NCBI RefSeq assembly: GCF_036226405.1
Contig: NZ_CP108464.1
Coordinates: 5,208,001 to 5,272,000 of the forward strand
DNA: 64,000 bases
Source of the DNA: Streptomyces sp. NBC_01260
GTDB lineage: Bacteria; Actinomycetota; Actinomycetes; Streptomycetales; Streptomycetaceae
Direction: 5' to 3'
The notes under the pieces are model-generated. The model ran no database searches, was not told the origin of the DNA, and worked only from the letters and a program-made list of their open reading frames with translations. This document shows positions 52,389 to 60,627 of the stretch, piece after piece; positions within the stretch are counted from its first letter, which is position 1, and the number at the start of each line of letters is the position of its first letter. A program made the translations under genes and the position numbers.

Positions 52389-53495
52389 GTGGCAGTCGTC
52401 GATATTTCCGAAGAGCTGAAGTCCCTCTCCTCGACCATGGGGTCGATCGAGGCCGTCCTGGACCTGGATGCGCTGAGGGCGGACATCGCCGCGCTCGAGG
52501 AGCAGGCGGCGGCGCCGTCCCTCTGGGATGACCCGGAGGCGGCGCAGAAGATCACCAGCAAGCTTTCGCACATGCAGGCCGAGGTCCGCAAGACCGAGGC
52601 GCTGCGCAACCGGATCGACGATCTCGAGGTTCTCTTCGAGCTCGCCGAGGACGAGGGCGACGCCGATGCCCTCGCCGAGGCCGAGTCGGAGCTGGCCTCC
52701 GTCAAGAAGGCGCTCGACGAGATGGAGGTCCGTACCCTCCTCTCCGGCGAGTACGACGCGCGCGAGGCCCTGGTCACCATCCGGGCCGAGGCCGGTGGCG
52801 TCGATGCCGCGGACTTCGCCGAGAAGCTCCAGCGCATGTACCTCCGCTGGGCCGAGCGGCACAACTACAAGACCGAGGTCTACGAGACGGCGTACGCCGA
52901 AGAGGCCGGCATCAAGTCGACCACCTTCGCGGTGGAGGTGCCGTATGCCTACGGCACGCTCTCCGTCGAGCAGGGCACCCACCGGCTCGTCCGGATCTCG
53001 CCCTTCGACAACCAGGGCCGCCGCCAGACGTCCTTCGCGGGCGTCGAGGTGCTGCCGGTGGTCGAGCAGACGGACCACGTCGAGATCGACGAGTCCGAGC
53101 TCCGTATCGACGTGTACCGCTCCTCGGGCCCCGGCGGCCAGGGCGTCAACACCACGGACTCCGCGGTCCGGCTGACCCACCTGCCGACCGGCATCGTCGT
53201 CTCCTGCCAGAACGAGCGCTCGCAGATCCAGAACAAGGCATCCGCGATGAACGTCCTCCAGGCGAAGCTCCTTGAGCGCCGCCGCCAGGAGGAGCAGGCG
53301 AAGATGAACGCGCTCAAGGGCGACGGCGGCAACTCCTGGGGCAACCAGATGCGCTCGTACGTCCTGCACCCGTACCAGATGGTCAAGGACCTGCGTACGG
53401 AGTTCGAGATGGGCAACCCGGAAGCGGTCTTCAACGGCGAGATCGACGGCTTCGTGGAGGCGGGCATCCGCTGGCGCAAGCAGCGCGAGAAGTAG
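52389..53495 (+). CDS. prfB: Peptide chain release factor 2
   Basis: RF2 here is 368 residues from a GTG at 52389. The stop-codon-recognition tripeptide SPF is present in RISPFDNQG, and the peptidyl-tRNA hydrolysis motif GGQ in [10 protein letters not shown]. It recognises UGA and UAA. Unlike E. coli prfB there is no in-frame UGA near codon 25, so no programmed +1 frameshift is needed; this is normal in high-GC actinobacteria. A coiled-coil domain 1 with many Glu/Ala precedes the core. It is followed by a strong hairpin terminator. Confidence 0.97.
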   Translation: MAVVDISEELKSLSSTMGSIEAVLDLDALRADIAALEEQAAAPSLWDDPEAAQKITSKLSHMQAEVRKTEALRNRIDDLEVLFELAEDEGDADALAEAESELASVKKALDEMEVRTLLSGEYDAREALVTIRAEAGGVDAADFAEKLQRMYLRWAERHNYKTEVYETAYAEEAGIKSTTFAVEVPYAYGTLSVEQGTHRLVRISPFDNQGRRQTSFAGVEVLPVVEQTDHVEIDESELRIDVYRSSGPGGQGVNTTDSAVRLTHLPTGIVVSCQNERSQIQNKASAMNVLQAKLLERRRQEEQAKMNALKGDGGNSWGNQMRSYVLHPYQMVKDLRTEFEMGNPEAVFNGEIDGFVEAGIRWRKQREK

Positions 53496-53515
53496 CCTCA
53501 TCCGCACCGCAGTTG

Positions 53516-53543
53516 AGCCCGGGCAGTCATCACCGCCCGGGCT
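53516..53543 (+). terminator. Terminator after prfB
   Basis: A 9-bp stem (agcccgggc at 53516-53524 with gcccgggct at 53535-53543) is followed by tcttc, 20 nt after the prfB stop. Confidence 0.8.
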
Positions 53544-53843
53544 TCTTCTGGTTCCGGAACGGGTGAGTTGAGGGGATGGCGTGGTGAACGCGTCACAGTC
53601 GTGGTTCCGAATGAGGGTCAACCGCCGCCAAACCGGGGCACATTGCACGGAACGGCCTTGACGTAGTCCTTAACTCTGGCCAGGCTGCTGGAGCAGCGTA
53701 CGTATGTCTGGGACGGGTGTGATCGGGGGCGGGCGGTACGGCCACGGCACGACGTGGGCCGGCGTTCGGAGCAAACCCCGCAGGGCCGTGACCCCGCATA
53801 TGGCTGCTCCACTGACGAGAACAGCTACTGGGGGTAGCAGCAC
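53544..53843. other. Upstream region of the repeat surface protein, no gene seen
   Basis: About 300 bp without a credible coding frame. A ttgacg hexamer at 53658-53663 could be a -35 element, but the sequence 17-18 nt downstream is a poor -10. Expression signals for the downstream gene presumably lie here. Confidence 0.4.
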
Positions 53844-54893
53844 ATGACGAAGAAGACGCGAGTCCGCGTCGCGCGGATGGCCGCGGGTGCGGTCATCGCC
53901 GCAGGCGCCTCGCTCACCGCCGCCGGTGCGGCACAGGCCGTCGGAATCGGTGTCGACGTCGCGGGTATCGGCGTCAATGCCGAGGCCAACCAGGGCGGCG
54001 TGAACATCGGTGTCTCCGGCGATGACGACGCGGCGGGCGGAGGTGACGCCACGGGTGGCGAGGACGCTGCTGGTGGTGGCGACGCGGCCGGTGGTGCCGA
54101 TGTCGCTGGTGGCGCTGACGTCGCCGGTGGTGCCGATGTCGCTGGTGGTGGCGATGCGGCGGCCGGTGGTGAGGATGCTGCTGGTGGTGGCGATGCGGCG
54201 GCCGGTGGTGAGGATGCTGCTGGTGGTGGCGATGCGGCGGCCGGTGGTGAGGATGCTGCTGGTGGTGGCGATGCGGCGGCCGGTGGTGAGGATGCTGCTG
54301 GTGGTGGCGATGCGGCGGCCGGTGGTGAGGATGCTGCTGGTGGTGGCGATGCGGCGGCCGGTGGTGAGGATGCTGCTGGTGGTGGCGATGCGGCGGCCGG
54401 TGGTGAGGATGCTGCTGGTGGTGGCGATGCGGCGGCCGGTGGTGAGGATGCTGCTGGTGGTGGCGATGCGGCGGCCGGTGGTGAGGATGCTGCTGGTGGT
54501 GGCGACGCTGCGGCCGGTGGTGGCGACGCTGCGGCCGGTGGTGGCGATGCGGCGGCCGGTGGCGGTGACACTGCTGGTGGTGGCGATGCGGCGGCCGGCG
54601 GCGGTGACGCTACCGGCGGTGGCGACGCTGCGACCGGTGGCTCAGGCTCCGGGACCGATGGCGGCAACGCGGGCACCTGCACCGTCGACCTCGACGGCGC
54701 CGAGTGCGCCGACAACACCGACACCGACTCGGTCGGCAACCAGCCGGCCGAGCAGGGCAAGGGCAAGGACGAGCTCGCCGAGACCGGTGCTGCCGAGACC
54801 ACGTTCCTGCTGGTCGGCGCCGCGACGATGATCGCCGGAGGCATCGGCTTCCGGATCCTCCCGCGCCTGATGAACGGCCGCACGGCCGCCTGA
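53844..54893 (+). CDS. Repeat-rich surface protein with LAETG sorting signal
   Basis: This 349-residue protein has a Sec signal peptide (1-32, ending AQA) and a short domain of about 25 residues. A long Gly/Ala/Asp repeat region follows, then CTVDLDGAEC with two cysteines, and a C-terminal sortase signal LAETG (311-315) with hydrophobic helix and basic tail. LAxTG is the signal of actinobacterial class E sortases, so the protein should be linked to peptidoglycan. The repeat is acidic and low-complexity (units of 13 residues, GGEDAAGGGDAAA). No sortase gene is nearby. Its function is unknown; a flexible wall-anchored stalk or calcium-binding acidic spacer is a guess. Confidence 0.87.
   Translation: MTKKTRVRVARMAAGAVIAAGASLTAAGAAQAVGIGVDVAGIGVNAEANQGGVNIGVSGDDDAAGGGDATGGEDAAGGGDAAGGADVAGGADVAGGADVAGGGDAAAGGEDAAGGGDAAAGGEDAAGGGDAAAGGEDAAGGGDAAAGGEDAAGGGDAAAGGEDAAGGGDAAAGGEDAAGGGDAAAGGEDAAGGGDAAAGGEDAAGGGDAAAGGEDAAGGGDAAAGGGDAAAGGGDAAAGGGDTAGGGDAAAGGGDATGGGDAATGGSGSGTDGGNAGTCTVDLDGAECADNTDTDSVGNQPAEQGKGKDELAETGAAETTFLLVGAATMIAGGIGFRILPRLMNGRTAA
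54153..54503 (+). repeat. Nine identical 39-bp tandem repeats
   Basis: Nine copies of a 39-bp unit beginning gatgcggcggccggtggtga start at 54153, 54192, 54231, 54270, 54309, 54348, 54387, 54426 and 54465. I see no base differences among them. Diverged shorter units flank the array on both sides (about 54020-54150 and 54504-54640). Each unit keeps the reading frame. Confidence 0.92.
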
Positions 54894-54918
54894 CGGCCAC
54901 AGCGGTACCTGCACGAAC

Positions 54919-54956
54919 AGAGGGGCTCGGACCGCGGAAGCGGTCCGAGCCCCTCT
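54919..54956 (+). terminator. Terminator after the surface protein gene
   Basis: A perfect 17-bp stem (54919-54935 with 54940-54956) closed by a ggaa tetraloop lies 25 nt past the stop codon. Confidence 0.85.
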
Positions 54957-55069
54957 GGTCGTGCGCGTCGTACCCGGGGGAGTGAGGATCACGCCGTGTC
55001 CCGGCCGCCTCCCGGGGCTCCGGAACGGGGCCTCCGTGGCTTCCGTGGCCTCCTCCACCTCGCTCGGCG

Positions 55070-55109
55070 GCCGGAACGCCCTCCCAGCGCGCTGGGAGGG
55101 CGTTCCGGC
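55070..55109. repeat. 40-bp perfect palindrome without loop
   Basis: The sequence is self-complementary across 55070-55109 with its centre between 55089 and 55090 (agcg/cgct). It lies between the surface-protein terminator and the convergent small membrane protein gene. It may end transcription from the minus strand or form a cruciform. Confidence 0.75.
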
Positions 55110-55223
55110 GCCATCGCACCGGCCACGTACCGGGTTGAGGCCCGGGGCCCCGGTGCAGGTCATCCCGCGCGGCACCATTCAGGTAACCGGGAACCGTTCA
55201 GGTAATCGGGCGGTTGCTTTCGG

Positions 55224-55421
55224 TCACGCCGCCTGGTGGGCGAGCAGTGCCAGCGCGCACAGCAGCACCACCAGCAGGGCGATCAGCATCATCGGGTTCA
55301 TCCCACCGAGGGGGCCCTGTCCCTGCTGCTCCAGCCGCGCGCGGCTGGCCCGGCACACCGGGCAGCGGCCCTCGGCCACGGGCGCCGCACAGTTCGCGCA
55401 CACCAATCGGTCATAGGTCAT
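55224..55421 (-). CDS. Small zinc-ribbon membrane protein
   Basis: The protein is 65 residues from an ATG with a very strong ribosome site (ggaggaggaaag on the minus strand). It has an N-terminal zinc ribbon with two CxxC pairs (CANC and CPVC, residues about 8-23), a Gln/Gly linker and one C-terminal membrane helix ([19 protein letters not shown]). No family function is known to me. It is divergent from ftsE with about 260 bp between them, a position I recall as common in Streptomyces. Confidence 0.8.
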   Translation of the reverse strand: MTYDRLVCANCAAPVAEGRCPVCRASRARLEQQGQGPLGGMNPMMLIALLVVLLCALALLAHQAA

Positions 55422-55679
55422 GCGCTTTCCTCCTCCCGCGCGGCGGAGCCGCACAAGCCTTCACTCCGCACAACGCTCACGGAAACGCGACCGTTCCCCT
55501 ACCACTGTGCCAGCTCGCACGGATTTCGGCGCGGCCCGCCGGACAGGTCACGGAAGCTCCCGGTTCGCGTCCGCTTGCGTTCCGCCATAAATCACCCATC
55601 CCGGTACGCGCGCCTGCACGCGTCAGTCCGGTTCGCGTATGGTCACGCTCACCTACTCCCGGCCGACCGTGGTGCATCC

Positions 55680-56369
55680 GTGATCCGATTCGACAATGTC
55701 TCCAAGACCTACCCGAAGCAGAGCCGTCCCGCTCTACGGGATGTGTCTCTCGATATCGAGAAGGGCGAGTTCGTCTTCCTGGTGGGCTCCTCCGGCTCCG
55801 GCAAGTCCACCTTCATGCGGCTCATCCTCCGCGAAGAGCGCGCCAGCCAGGGCATGGTCCATGTCCTGGGCAAGGACCTCGCGCGCATGTCCAACTGGAA
55901 GGTGCCGCACATGCGCCGCCAGTTGGGCACGGTCTTCCAGGACTTCCGGCTGCTTCCCAACAAGACCGTCGCGGAGAACGTGGCGTTCGCCCAGGAAGTG
56001 ATCGGCAAGCCGCGCGGCGAGATCCGCAAGGCGGTTCCGCAGGTCCTCGACCTCGTCGGTCTCGGCGGCAAGGAGGACCGGATGCCGGGTGAGCTCTCCG
56101 GTGGTGAGCAACAGCGCGTGGCGATCGCGCGGGCCTTCGTGAACCGGCCCATGCTGCTGATCGCGGACGAGCCGACCGGCAACCTCGACCCGCAGACCTC
56201 GGTCGGCATCATGAAGCTGCTGGACCGGATCAACCGGACCGGGACCACCGTGATCATGGCGACCCACGACCAGAACATCGTCGACCAGATGCGCAAACGC
56301 GTCATCGAGCTCGAGCAGGGCCGTCTCGTACGCGACCAGGCGCGCGGCGTCTACGGCTACCAGCACTGA
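55680..56369 (+). CDS. ftsE: Cell division ATP-binding protein FtsE
   Basis: FtsE is 229 residues from a GTG at 55680; conserved sequence begins at once ([13 protein letters not shown]). Walker A is GSSGSGKST (36-44), the signature is [14 protein letters not shown] near 139-152, and Walker B is [12 protein letters not shown] near 157-168. It is the ATPase of the FtsEX complex, which transmits ATP hydrolysis to cell-wall hydrolases during growth and division. ftsX follows after 23 bp. Confidence 0.97.
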   Translation: MIRFDNVSKTYPKQSRPALRDVSLDIEKGEFVFLVGSSGSGKSTFMRLILREERASQGMVHVLGKDLARMSNWKVPHMRRQLGTVFQDFRLLPNKTVAENVAFAQEVIGKPRGEIRKAVPQVLDLVGLGGKEDRMPGELSGGEQQRVAIARAFVNRPMLLIADEPTGNLDPQTSVGIMKLLDRINRTGTTVIMATHDQNIVDQMRKRVIELEQGRLVRDQARGVYGYQH

Positions 56370-56392
56370 GCACCCAGCACTGAAAGGACGCC

Positions 56393-57310
56393 ATGCGCGC
56401 CCAGTTCGTCCTGTCGGAGATCGGCGTCGGCCTCCGTCGCAACCTCACGATGACCTTCGCCGTCGTCGTCTCCGTCGCCCTCTCGCTCGCCCTGTTCGGC
56501 GGCGCGCTGCTCATGCGCGAGCAGGTCAGCACGATGAAGGACTACTGGTACGACAAGGTCAACGTCTCCATCTACCTCTGCGGCAAGGGGGATTCGGAGA
56601 CGGTGGTCCAGTGCGCCAAGGGTGCGGTCACCGGGGAGCAGAAGAAGGAGATCGAGGGCGATCTCAAGAAGATGGACGTCGTCGAGACGGTGACGTACGA
56701 GTCGTCCGACGAGGCGTACAAGCACTACCAGGAGGAGTTCGGCGACTCCCCCATGGCCGGCAACATCACGCCGGACCAGATGCCGGAGTCCTTCCGCGTC
56801 AAGCTCCACGACCCGACCAAGTACAAGGTCGTCGCCACCGCCTTCGCCGGCCGCAACGGGGTGCAGTCGGTCCAGGACCAGAGAAGCATCCTGGACAACC
56901 TCTTCGGGCTGATGAACGGCATGAACGTCGCCGCGCTCTTCGTGATGGCGCTGATGCTGGTCATCGCGTTGATGCTGATCGTGAACACCGTCCGGGTGTC
57001 CGCGTTCAGCCGACGGCGCGAGACGGGCATCATGCGGCTCGTCGGCGCCTCCGGCTTCTACATCCAGATGCCGTTCATCATGGAGGCCGCGTTCGCCGGT
57101 CTGATCGGCGGCGTACTGGCCTGCGTCATGCTGCTGGCCGGCCGCTACTTCCTGATCGACGGCGGTCTGGCGCTCAAGGACAAGCTGAACCTGATCGACT
57201 TCATCGGCTGGGACGCGGTCCTCACCAAGCTCCCGCTGGTACTGGCGATCGGTCTGCTGATGCCCGCGGTTGCCGCTCTCTTCGCACTGCGCAAGTACCT
57301 CAAGGTATGA
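56393..57310 (+). CDS. ftsX: Cell division protein FtsX
   Basis: This 305-residue membrane partner of FtsE has TM1 near residues 23-44 (TFAVVVSVALSLALFGGALLM). A large extracellular loop (about 45-170) with two cysteines (C63, C76) follows. Three further helices carry the FtsX/MacB core (RVSAFSRRRETGIMRLVGASGFYIQMPF). The external loop is the part that contacts NlpC/P60- or amidase-type activators. It forms an operon with ftsE and is followed by a 16-bp hairpin. Confidence 0.96.
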   Translation: MRAQFVLSEIGVGLRRNLTMTFAVVVSVALSLALFGGALLMREQVSTMKDYWYDKVNVSIYLCGKGDSETVVQCAKGAVTGEQKKEIEGDLKKMDVVETVTYESSDEAYKHYQEEFGDSPMAGNITPDQMPESFRVKLHDPTKYKVVATAFAGRNGVQSVQDQRSILDNLFGLMNGMNVAALFVMALMLVIALMLIVNTVRVSAFSRRRETGIMRLVGASGFYIQMPFIMEAAFAGLIGGVLACVMLLAGRYFLIDGGLALKDKLNLIDFIGWDAVLTKLPLVLAIGLLMPAVAALFALRKYLKV

Positions 57311-57312
57311 CG

Positions 57313-57360
57313 AACGCCTCCCGGGCGCGGGGCCAACGAGCCGTGCGCCCGGGAGGCGTT
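57313..57360 (+). terminator. Hairpin after ftsX
   Basis: A 16-bp perfect stem (aacgcctcccgggcgc at 57313-57328 with gcgcccgggaggcgtt at 57345-57360) begins 3 nt after the ftsX stop. It ends 17 nt before the next start, so the protease gene may have separate or attenuated expression. Confidence 0.75.
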
Positions 57361-57377
57361 GTCCTAGACTCAGCGCC

Positions 57378-58565
57378 ATGTCTGGCCCCGTTCATCGTGT
57401 CGGGCCCCGCGGTCTCTGTCGCGGGGCGGCCCTGACATTGGTCTTCGCGAGCGTGCTCGCCACCGGCGCCGCCACCGGTGCGCTGCCCCGCGGCGAAGGG
57501 CGGAGTCCGGAGACGGAGACCCGGCCCGTCGCCTCCTTCGCGGACCGCGACGCGGTGGTCGATGCCGCCGCCGACGCGGTGGCGGACGGCAAGTCCGGTA
57601 CGGAGGCGGCCGAGGAGGTCGTCAGCCGCAGCGGGGACCGCTGGGGCGCGGTGTACGACGAGCGGGAGTACCAGGAGTTCGAGCAGGCCCTCGACGGCTC
57701 GTACACGGGCGTCGGGATCGCCGCCAGACGCTCCGCCGACGGGCTGGTCGCGGTCGCCCGGGTCCAGCCGGGCAGCCCCGCCGACCGGGCCGGTATCCGT
57801 GCGGGCGACCTGATCCGCACGGTCGACGGCCACCGGGTCGACCGGCGCCCGGTCTCCGACGTGGTGGCCCTGCTGCGCGGTGACCGTACGGGCGCGGCCG
57901 CGGGGAGCGTTGTCGTCGTGGGGGTGCAGCGGGGTTCCGCCGGCCGGACCGAGACGCTGCACCGGGCCCGTCTCACCACCGAGGCCGTCACCGTGCGGCG
58001 GCTCGGACCGGACCGTTCCGATCCCTCCGCAGCCGTACTGATCGAAGTCGGCTCGTTCACCAAGGGTTCGGGCGCCGAGGTCCGTGACGCCGTCCGGGAG
58101 GCACCGGCGGGCACCGGCGTGCTGCTGGACCTGCGCGGCAACTCCGGCGGGCTGGTCACCGAGGCCGTCACCGCCGCCTCCGCCTTCCTGGACGGCGGAC
58201 TGGTCGCCACCTACGACGTGCACGGCGAGCAGCGCGCCCTGTACGCGGACGGAGGGGGCGACACCGCGCGCCCCGTCGTCGTCCTCATCGACGGCGGCAC
58301 GATGAGCGCGGCCGAGCTGCTGACCGGCGCCCTGCAGGACCGGGGGCGCGCGGTCACGGTCGGTTCGCGCACCTTCGGCAAGGGTTCCGTCCAGATGCCG
58401 AGCAAGCTCGCGGGCGGCTCGGTGGCCGAGCTGACCGTGGGCCACTACCGGACTCCGGCGGGCCGGAGCGTCGATGACCGCGGCATCACACCGGACCTCG
58501 CGGTGAGCGCGCGGGCCCAGCAGCGGGCCGAGACGGTATTGAGTGGCCTCGGGGGTGGGTCGTAG
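57378..58565 (+). CDS. S41 family carboxy-terminal processing protease
   Basis: The protein is 395 residues from the ATG at 57378. An N-terminal signal/anchor (about 14-36) is followed by a helical region and a PDZ domain (about 100-200; VARVQPGSPADRAGIRAGDLI). The S41 protease core has the serine-lysine dyad S310 in GTMSAAELL and K335 in TFGKGSVQ. It also contains LLDLRGNSGGL. It acts outside the membrane on protein C-termini. Its place between ftsX and smpB is conserved in actinobacteria and fits envelope quality control at division, possibly including tmRNA-tagged exported proteins (inference). Confidence 0.93.
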   Translation: MSGPVHRVGPRGLCRGAALTLVFASVLATGAATGALPRGEGRSPETETRPVASFADRDAVVDAAADAVADGKSGTEAAEEVVSRSGDRWGAVYDEREYQEFEQALDGSYTGVGIAARRSADGLVAVARVQPGSPADRAGIRAGDLIRTVDGHRVDRRPVSDVVALLRGDRTGAAAGSVVVVGVQRGSAGRTETLHRARLTTEAVTVRRLGPDRSDPSAAVLIEVGSFTKGSGAEVRDAVREAPAGTGVLLDLRGNSGGLVTEAVTAASAFLDGGLVATYDVHGEQRALYADGGGDTARPVVVLIDGGTMSAAELLTGALQDRGRAVTVGSRTFGKGSVQMPSKLAGGSVAELTVGHYRTPAGRSVDDRGITPDLAVSARAQQRAETVLSGLGGGS

Positions 58566-58583
58566 TGCGAAAATGGCCGCACT

Positions 58584-59072
58584 ATGGCTAAGGAAAAGGA
58601 CACCGGGCGCAAGATCATCGCGCAGAACAAGAAGGCGCGTCACGACTACACCATCCTCGACACCTATGAGTGCGGCCTCGCGCTGATGGGCACCGAGGTC
58701 AAATCGCTGCGCATGGGCCGGGCCTCCCTGGTGGACGGCTTCGTGCAGATCGACGGCGGCGAGGCGTGGCTGCACAACATCCACGTCCCGGAGTACGTCC
58801 AGGGCACCTGGACCAACCACTCGGCCAAGCGCAAGCGCAAGCTGCTGATGCACCGGGCCGAGATCGACAAGCTGGAGTCGAAGGCGCAGGAGAGCGGACA
58901 CACGATCGTCCCGCTCGCGCTGTACTTCCTCAATGGCCGGGTCAAGGTCGAGATCGCGCTGGCGAAGGGCAAGAAGGAGTACGACAAGCGGCAGACGCTG
59001 CGCGAGAAGCAGGACACCAGGGAGACGAACCGGGCGGTCTCGGCCGCCCGCCGTCGCCAGCGGAGCGCCTGA
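58584..59072 (+). CDS. smpB: SsrA-binding protein SmpB
   Basis: SmpB is 162 residues long, starting 18 nt after the protease stop. The family core is evident: [48 protein letters not shown] and the C-terminal basic tail [23 protein letters not shown] that reaches into the ribosomal A-site/mRNA channel. It delivers tmRNA to stalled ribosomes for trans-translation. ssrA follows 121 bp downstream. Confidence 0.97.
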   Translation: MAKEKDTGRKIIAQNKKARHDYTILDTYECGLALMGTEVKSLRMGRASLVDGFVQIDGGEAWLHNIHVPEYVQGTWTNHSAKRKRKLLMHRAEIDKLESKAQESGHTIVPLALYFLNGRVKVEIALAKGKKEYDKRQTLREKQDTRETNRAVSAARRRQRSA

Positions 59073-59117
59073 CCGGCCCCCGGGGACCGGCCGGCGGCCG
59101 GTCCGCCAGGAATAGGC

Positions 59118-59147
59118 TGGCATCGGCGTGCGTTGGTCACGTACGAT
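59118..59147 (+). promoter_or_regulatory. Possible ssrA promoter
   Basis: A tacgat hexamer at 59142-59147 fits an actinobacterial -10. It lies 18 nt after a weak tggcat -35-like element (59118-59123) and about 46 nt upstream of the mature tmRNA 5' end, allowing for a processed leader. Assignment is by eye and tentative. Confidence 0.35.
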
Positions 59148-59193
59148 GGCACTGCACCCCACGGGGTGTGTACCACCTTTGAAAAATCAACAT

Positions 59194-59578
59194 GGGGATG
59201 ATCGGTTTCGACAGCGGATGTCGAAGCAGGGGAAGCGAGTCGAGGAAGCGGCAATGATCTCGTTAACCATATGTCGCAACCAATAATCGCCAATTCCAAG
59301 CGCGATTCCTCCGCCTTCGCCCTCGCTGCCTAATTAGCAGCTAAGCGAAGACTCTGCGGAGTGTCAGCCCGGGGGTGATCCCGACCCGGATCCTGGCATC
59401 ATTCAGGGATCTAAACTTCTAGGCCCGGTCACGGGGCCCTGAAGGAAATCAAACAGTGGCTGGGCCTGTCGGAGGCTTGTTCGCGTGACCTCCGGGGCCG
59501 AGAAAAGCGCAGCGAACTGCACTCGGAGAAGCCCTGATTCCGCACCGTTGGACGCGGGTTCGATTCCCGCCATCTCCA
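59194..59578 (+). ncRNA. ssrA: tmRNA (SsrA)
   Basis: This is a one-piece tmRNA of about 385 nt. The tRNA-like ends pair as ggggatg (59194-59200) with catctcc (59571-59577), followed by a discriminator A. The T-loop ggttcgattcc is near 59558-59568, and the 5' D-arm-like atcggtttcgacag is present. The tag frame reads ANSKRDSSAFALAA (59289-59330) followed by taa, which ends in the protease-recognition LAA. The encoded 3' end is ACA rather than ACCA, so CCA must be added after transcription. It pairs functionally with smpB just upstream. Confidence 0.95.
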
Positions 59579-59591
59579 CAATTCCCATGTG

Positions 59592-59634
59592 AACGAGGAC
59601 CCCGTTGCCACCCGCAACGGGGTCCTCGTTTTTT
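59592..59634 (+). terminator. Rho-independent terminator of ssrA
   Basis: A perfect 17-bp stem (59592-59608 with 59614-59630), a 5-nt loop and a run of T at 59629-59634 form a canonical terminator 13 nt after tmRNA. Confidence 0.93.
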
Positions 59635-59928
59635 GTCTGCCTCGCAGGCCGGTCGACCATGACCGGCGCGCGGGAGCGTGCGCACCGGCGTGCGGTTCTG
59701 CCAGGTGCTTCGATCGCCGAGCCGCCCCGGGTGGTGGCCGCACCAGGCCGCACCACGAGGCGGAACAGATGTATCCCTCATGGTGAACAACACCGGACAG
59801 TAGGGTCGGAGGGTCCTCGGCGTGCGCTACATTCATCGTCCGGGTGCACTGTGGTAGGGGGCGCGTGGACAGGGTGGGGGCCCGGTCCGGCGGTACATAA
59901 CCGGTCAGTTGCGCGCACCCGATCTTGA
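59635..59928. other. Intergenic region before matA, no gene seen
   Basis: About 290 bp without a credible coding frame. It probably contains the promoter of the matAB unit. I could not identify a defensible -35/-10 pair. Confidence 0.45.
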
Positions 59929-60627
59929 GTGGGGGAAGTGCGTACAACAGTGGAAACTTGGCGCGAAGGTGCCCATGCGGGGCACACGCACGAGCCGAAC
60001 GAAGTCACCATCCAACTCGACGGTCTGGGACGGCAGCTCTCTGAGCTGCTCCCGGAACCCGGCGCTCCGGATGGCTCCGACGGCCCTGTTTTCGTCGACG
60101 AGAGCGGGCGGCGGAGCAAGACGCTCCGGCGGTTCGGCTGGGTGATCGCCGCGGTCTGCGTCTGCTTCGCGGTGACGCTCGTCGGCGCCGTCCTCGGCGG
60201 CAACTCCAGCGCTCCGTTCCTGCCGCTTTCCGGCCAGGACGAGCACCGGAAGGCGGAAGAGGTGCAGGTTCCTCCCGCGCCGGGCGAGAGCGTGGGCGCC
60301 CTGGTCACACCCAGTGCGACGGCCGGCTCCTCGCAGTCCGCCCCGGTGGACGGGAGCAGCGCCCCGGTACCGGGCAGCTCGGCCGCCGCCGGCTCCTCGG
60401 CGCCCGGCGCCGGCTCCTCGCCGCCGGGTCCCGTCGTACCGGTCGGGGACCGGACCCAGATCAGCGGCGGTGATGACACCGCGCCGACCGCCGAAAGCTC
60501 GGTCTCGACCCTGCCCACCAGTACCGGGACGCCTCCCGCCGATCCCGGGACACCGCCGCCGGACACCGCGGCACCGCCCGTCGAGTCCTCGGAACCTCCT
60601 GTGCAAGAGCAAGAAGGCGCCAAGTAA
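59929..60627 (+). CDS. matA: MatA-like single-span membrane protein with Ser/Pro-rich exterior
   Basis: Up to 232 residues; GTG codons at 59929, 59938 and 59950 are all possible and the g-rich ribosome site (59931-59937) leaves the choice open. An acidic cytoplasmic N-terminus of about 68 residues precedes one membrane helix (about 70-90, WVIAAVCVCFAVTLVGAVL). A long Ser/Pro/Gly/Ala-rich extracytoplasmic tail follows. The gene abuts matB with no spacing. In Streptomyces the matAB locus is required for mycelial pellet formation. The MatA assignment is by position and architecture; its molecular role is unclear. Confidence 0.75.
   Translation: MGEVRTTVETWREGAHAGHTHEPNEVTIQLDGLGRQLSELLPEPGAPDGSDGPVFVDESGRRSKTLRRFGWVIAAVCVCFAVTLVGAVLGGNSSAPFLPLSGQDEHRKAEEVQVPPAPGESVGALVTPSATAGSSQSAPVDGSSAPVPGSSAAAGSSAPGAGSSPPGPVVPVGDRTQISGGDDTAPTAESSVSTLPTSTGTPPADPGTPPPDTAAPPVESSEPPVQEQEGAK

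Noticed and set aside
52389..52600. Programmed frameshift in prfB
   Set aside because: The frame is continuous from start to stop without an internal TGA, so no frameshift is needed.
54153..54503. CRISPR-like array
   Set aside because: The 39-bp units are directly adjacent with no spacers and encode an in-frame protein repeat.
59540..59580. A separate tRNA gene suggested by ggttcgattcc
   Set aside because: It is the T-arm of the tRNA-like domain of tmRNA; no separate anticodon arm is present.
59403..59947. Minus-strand open frames over ssrA and its downstream region
   Set aside because: They are antisense to tmRNA and its terminator and resemble spurious proteins commonly predicted over tmRNA genes.
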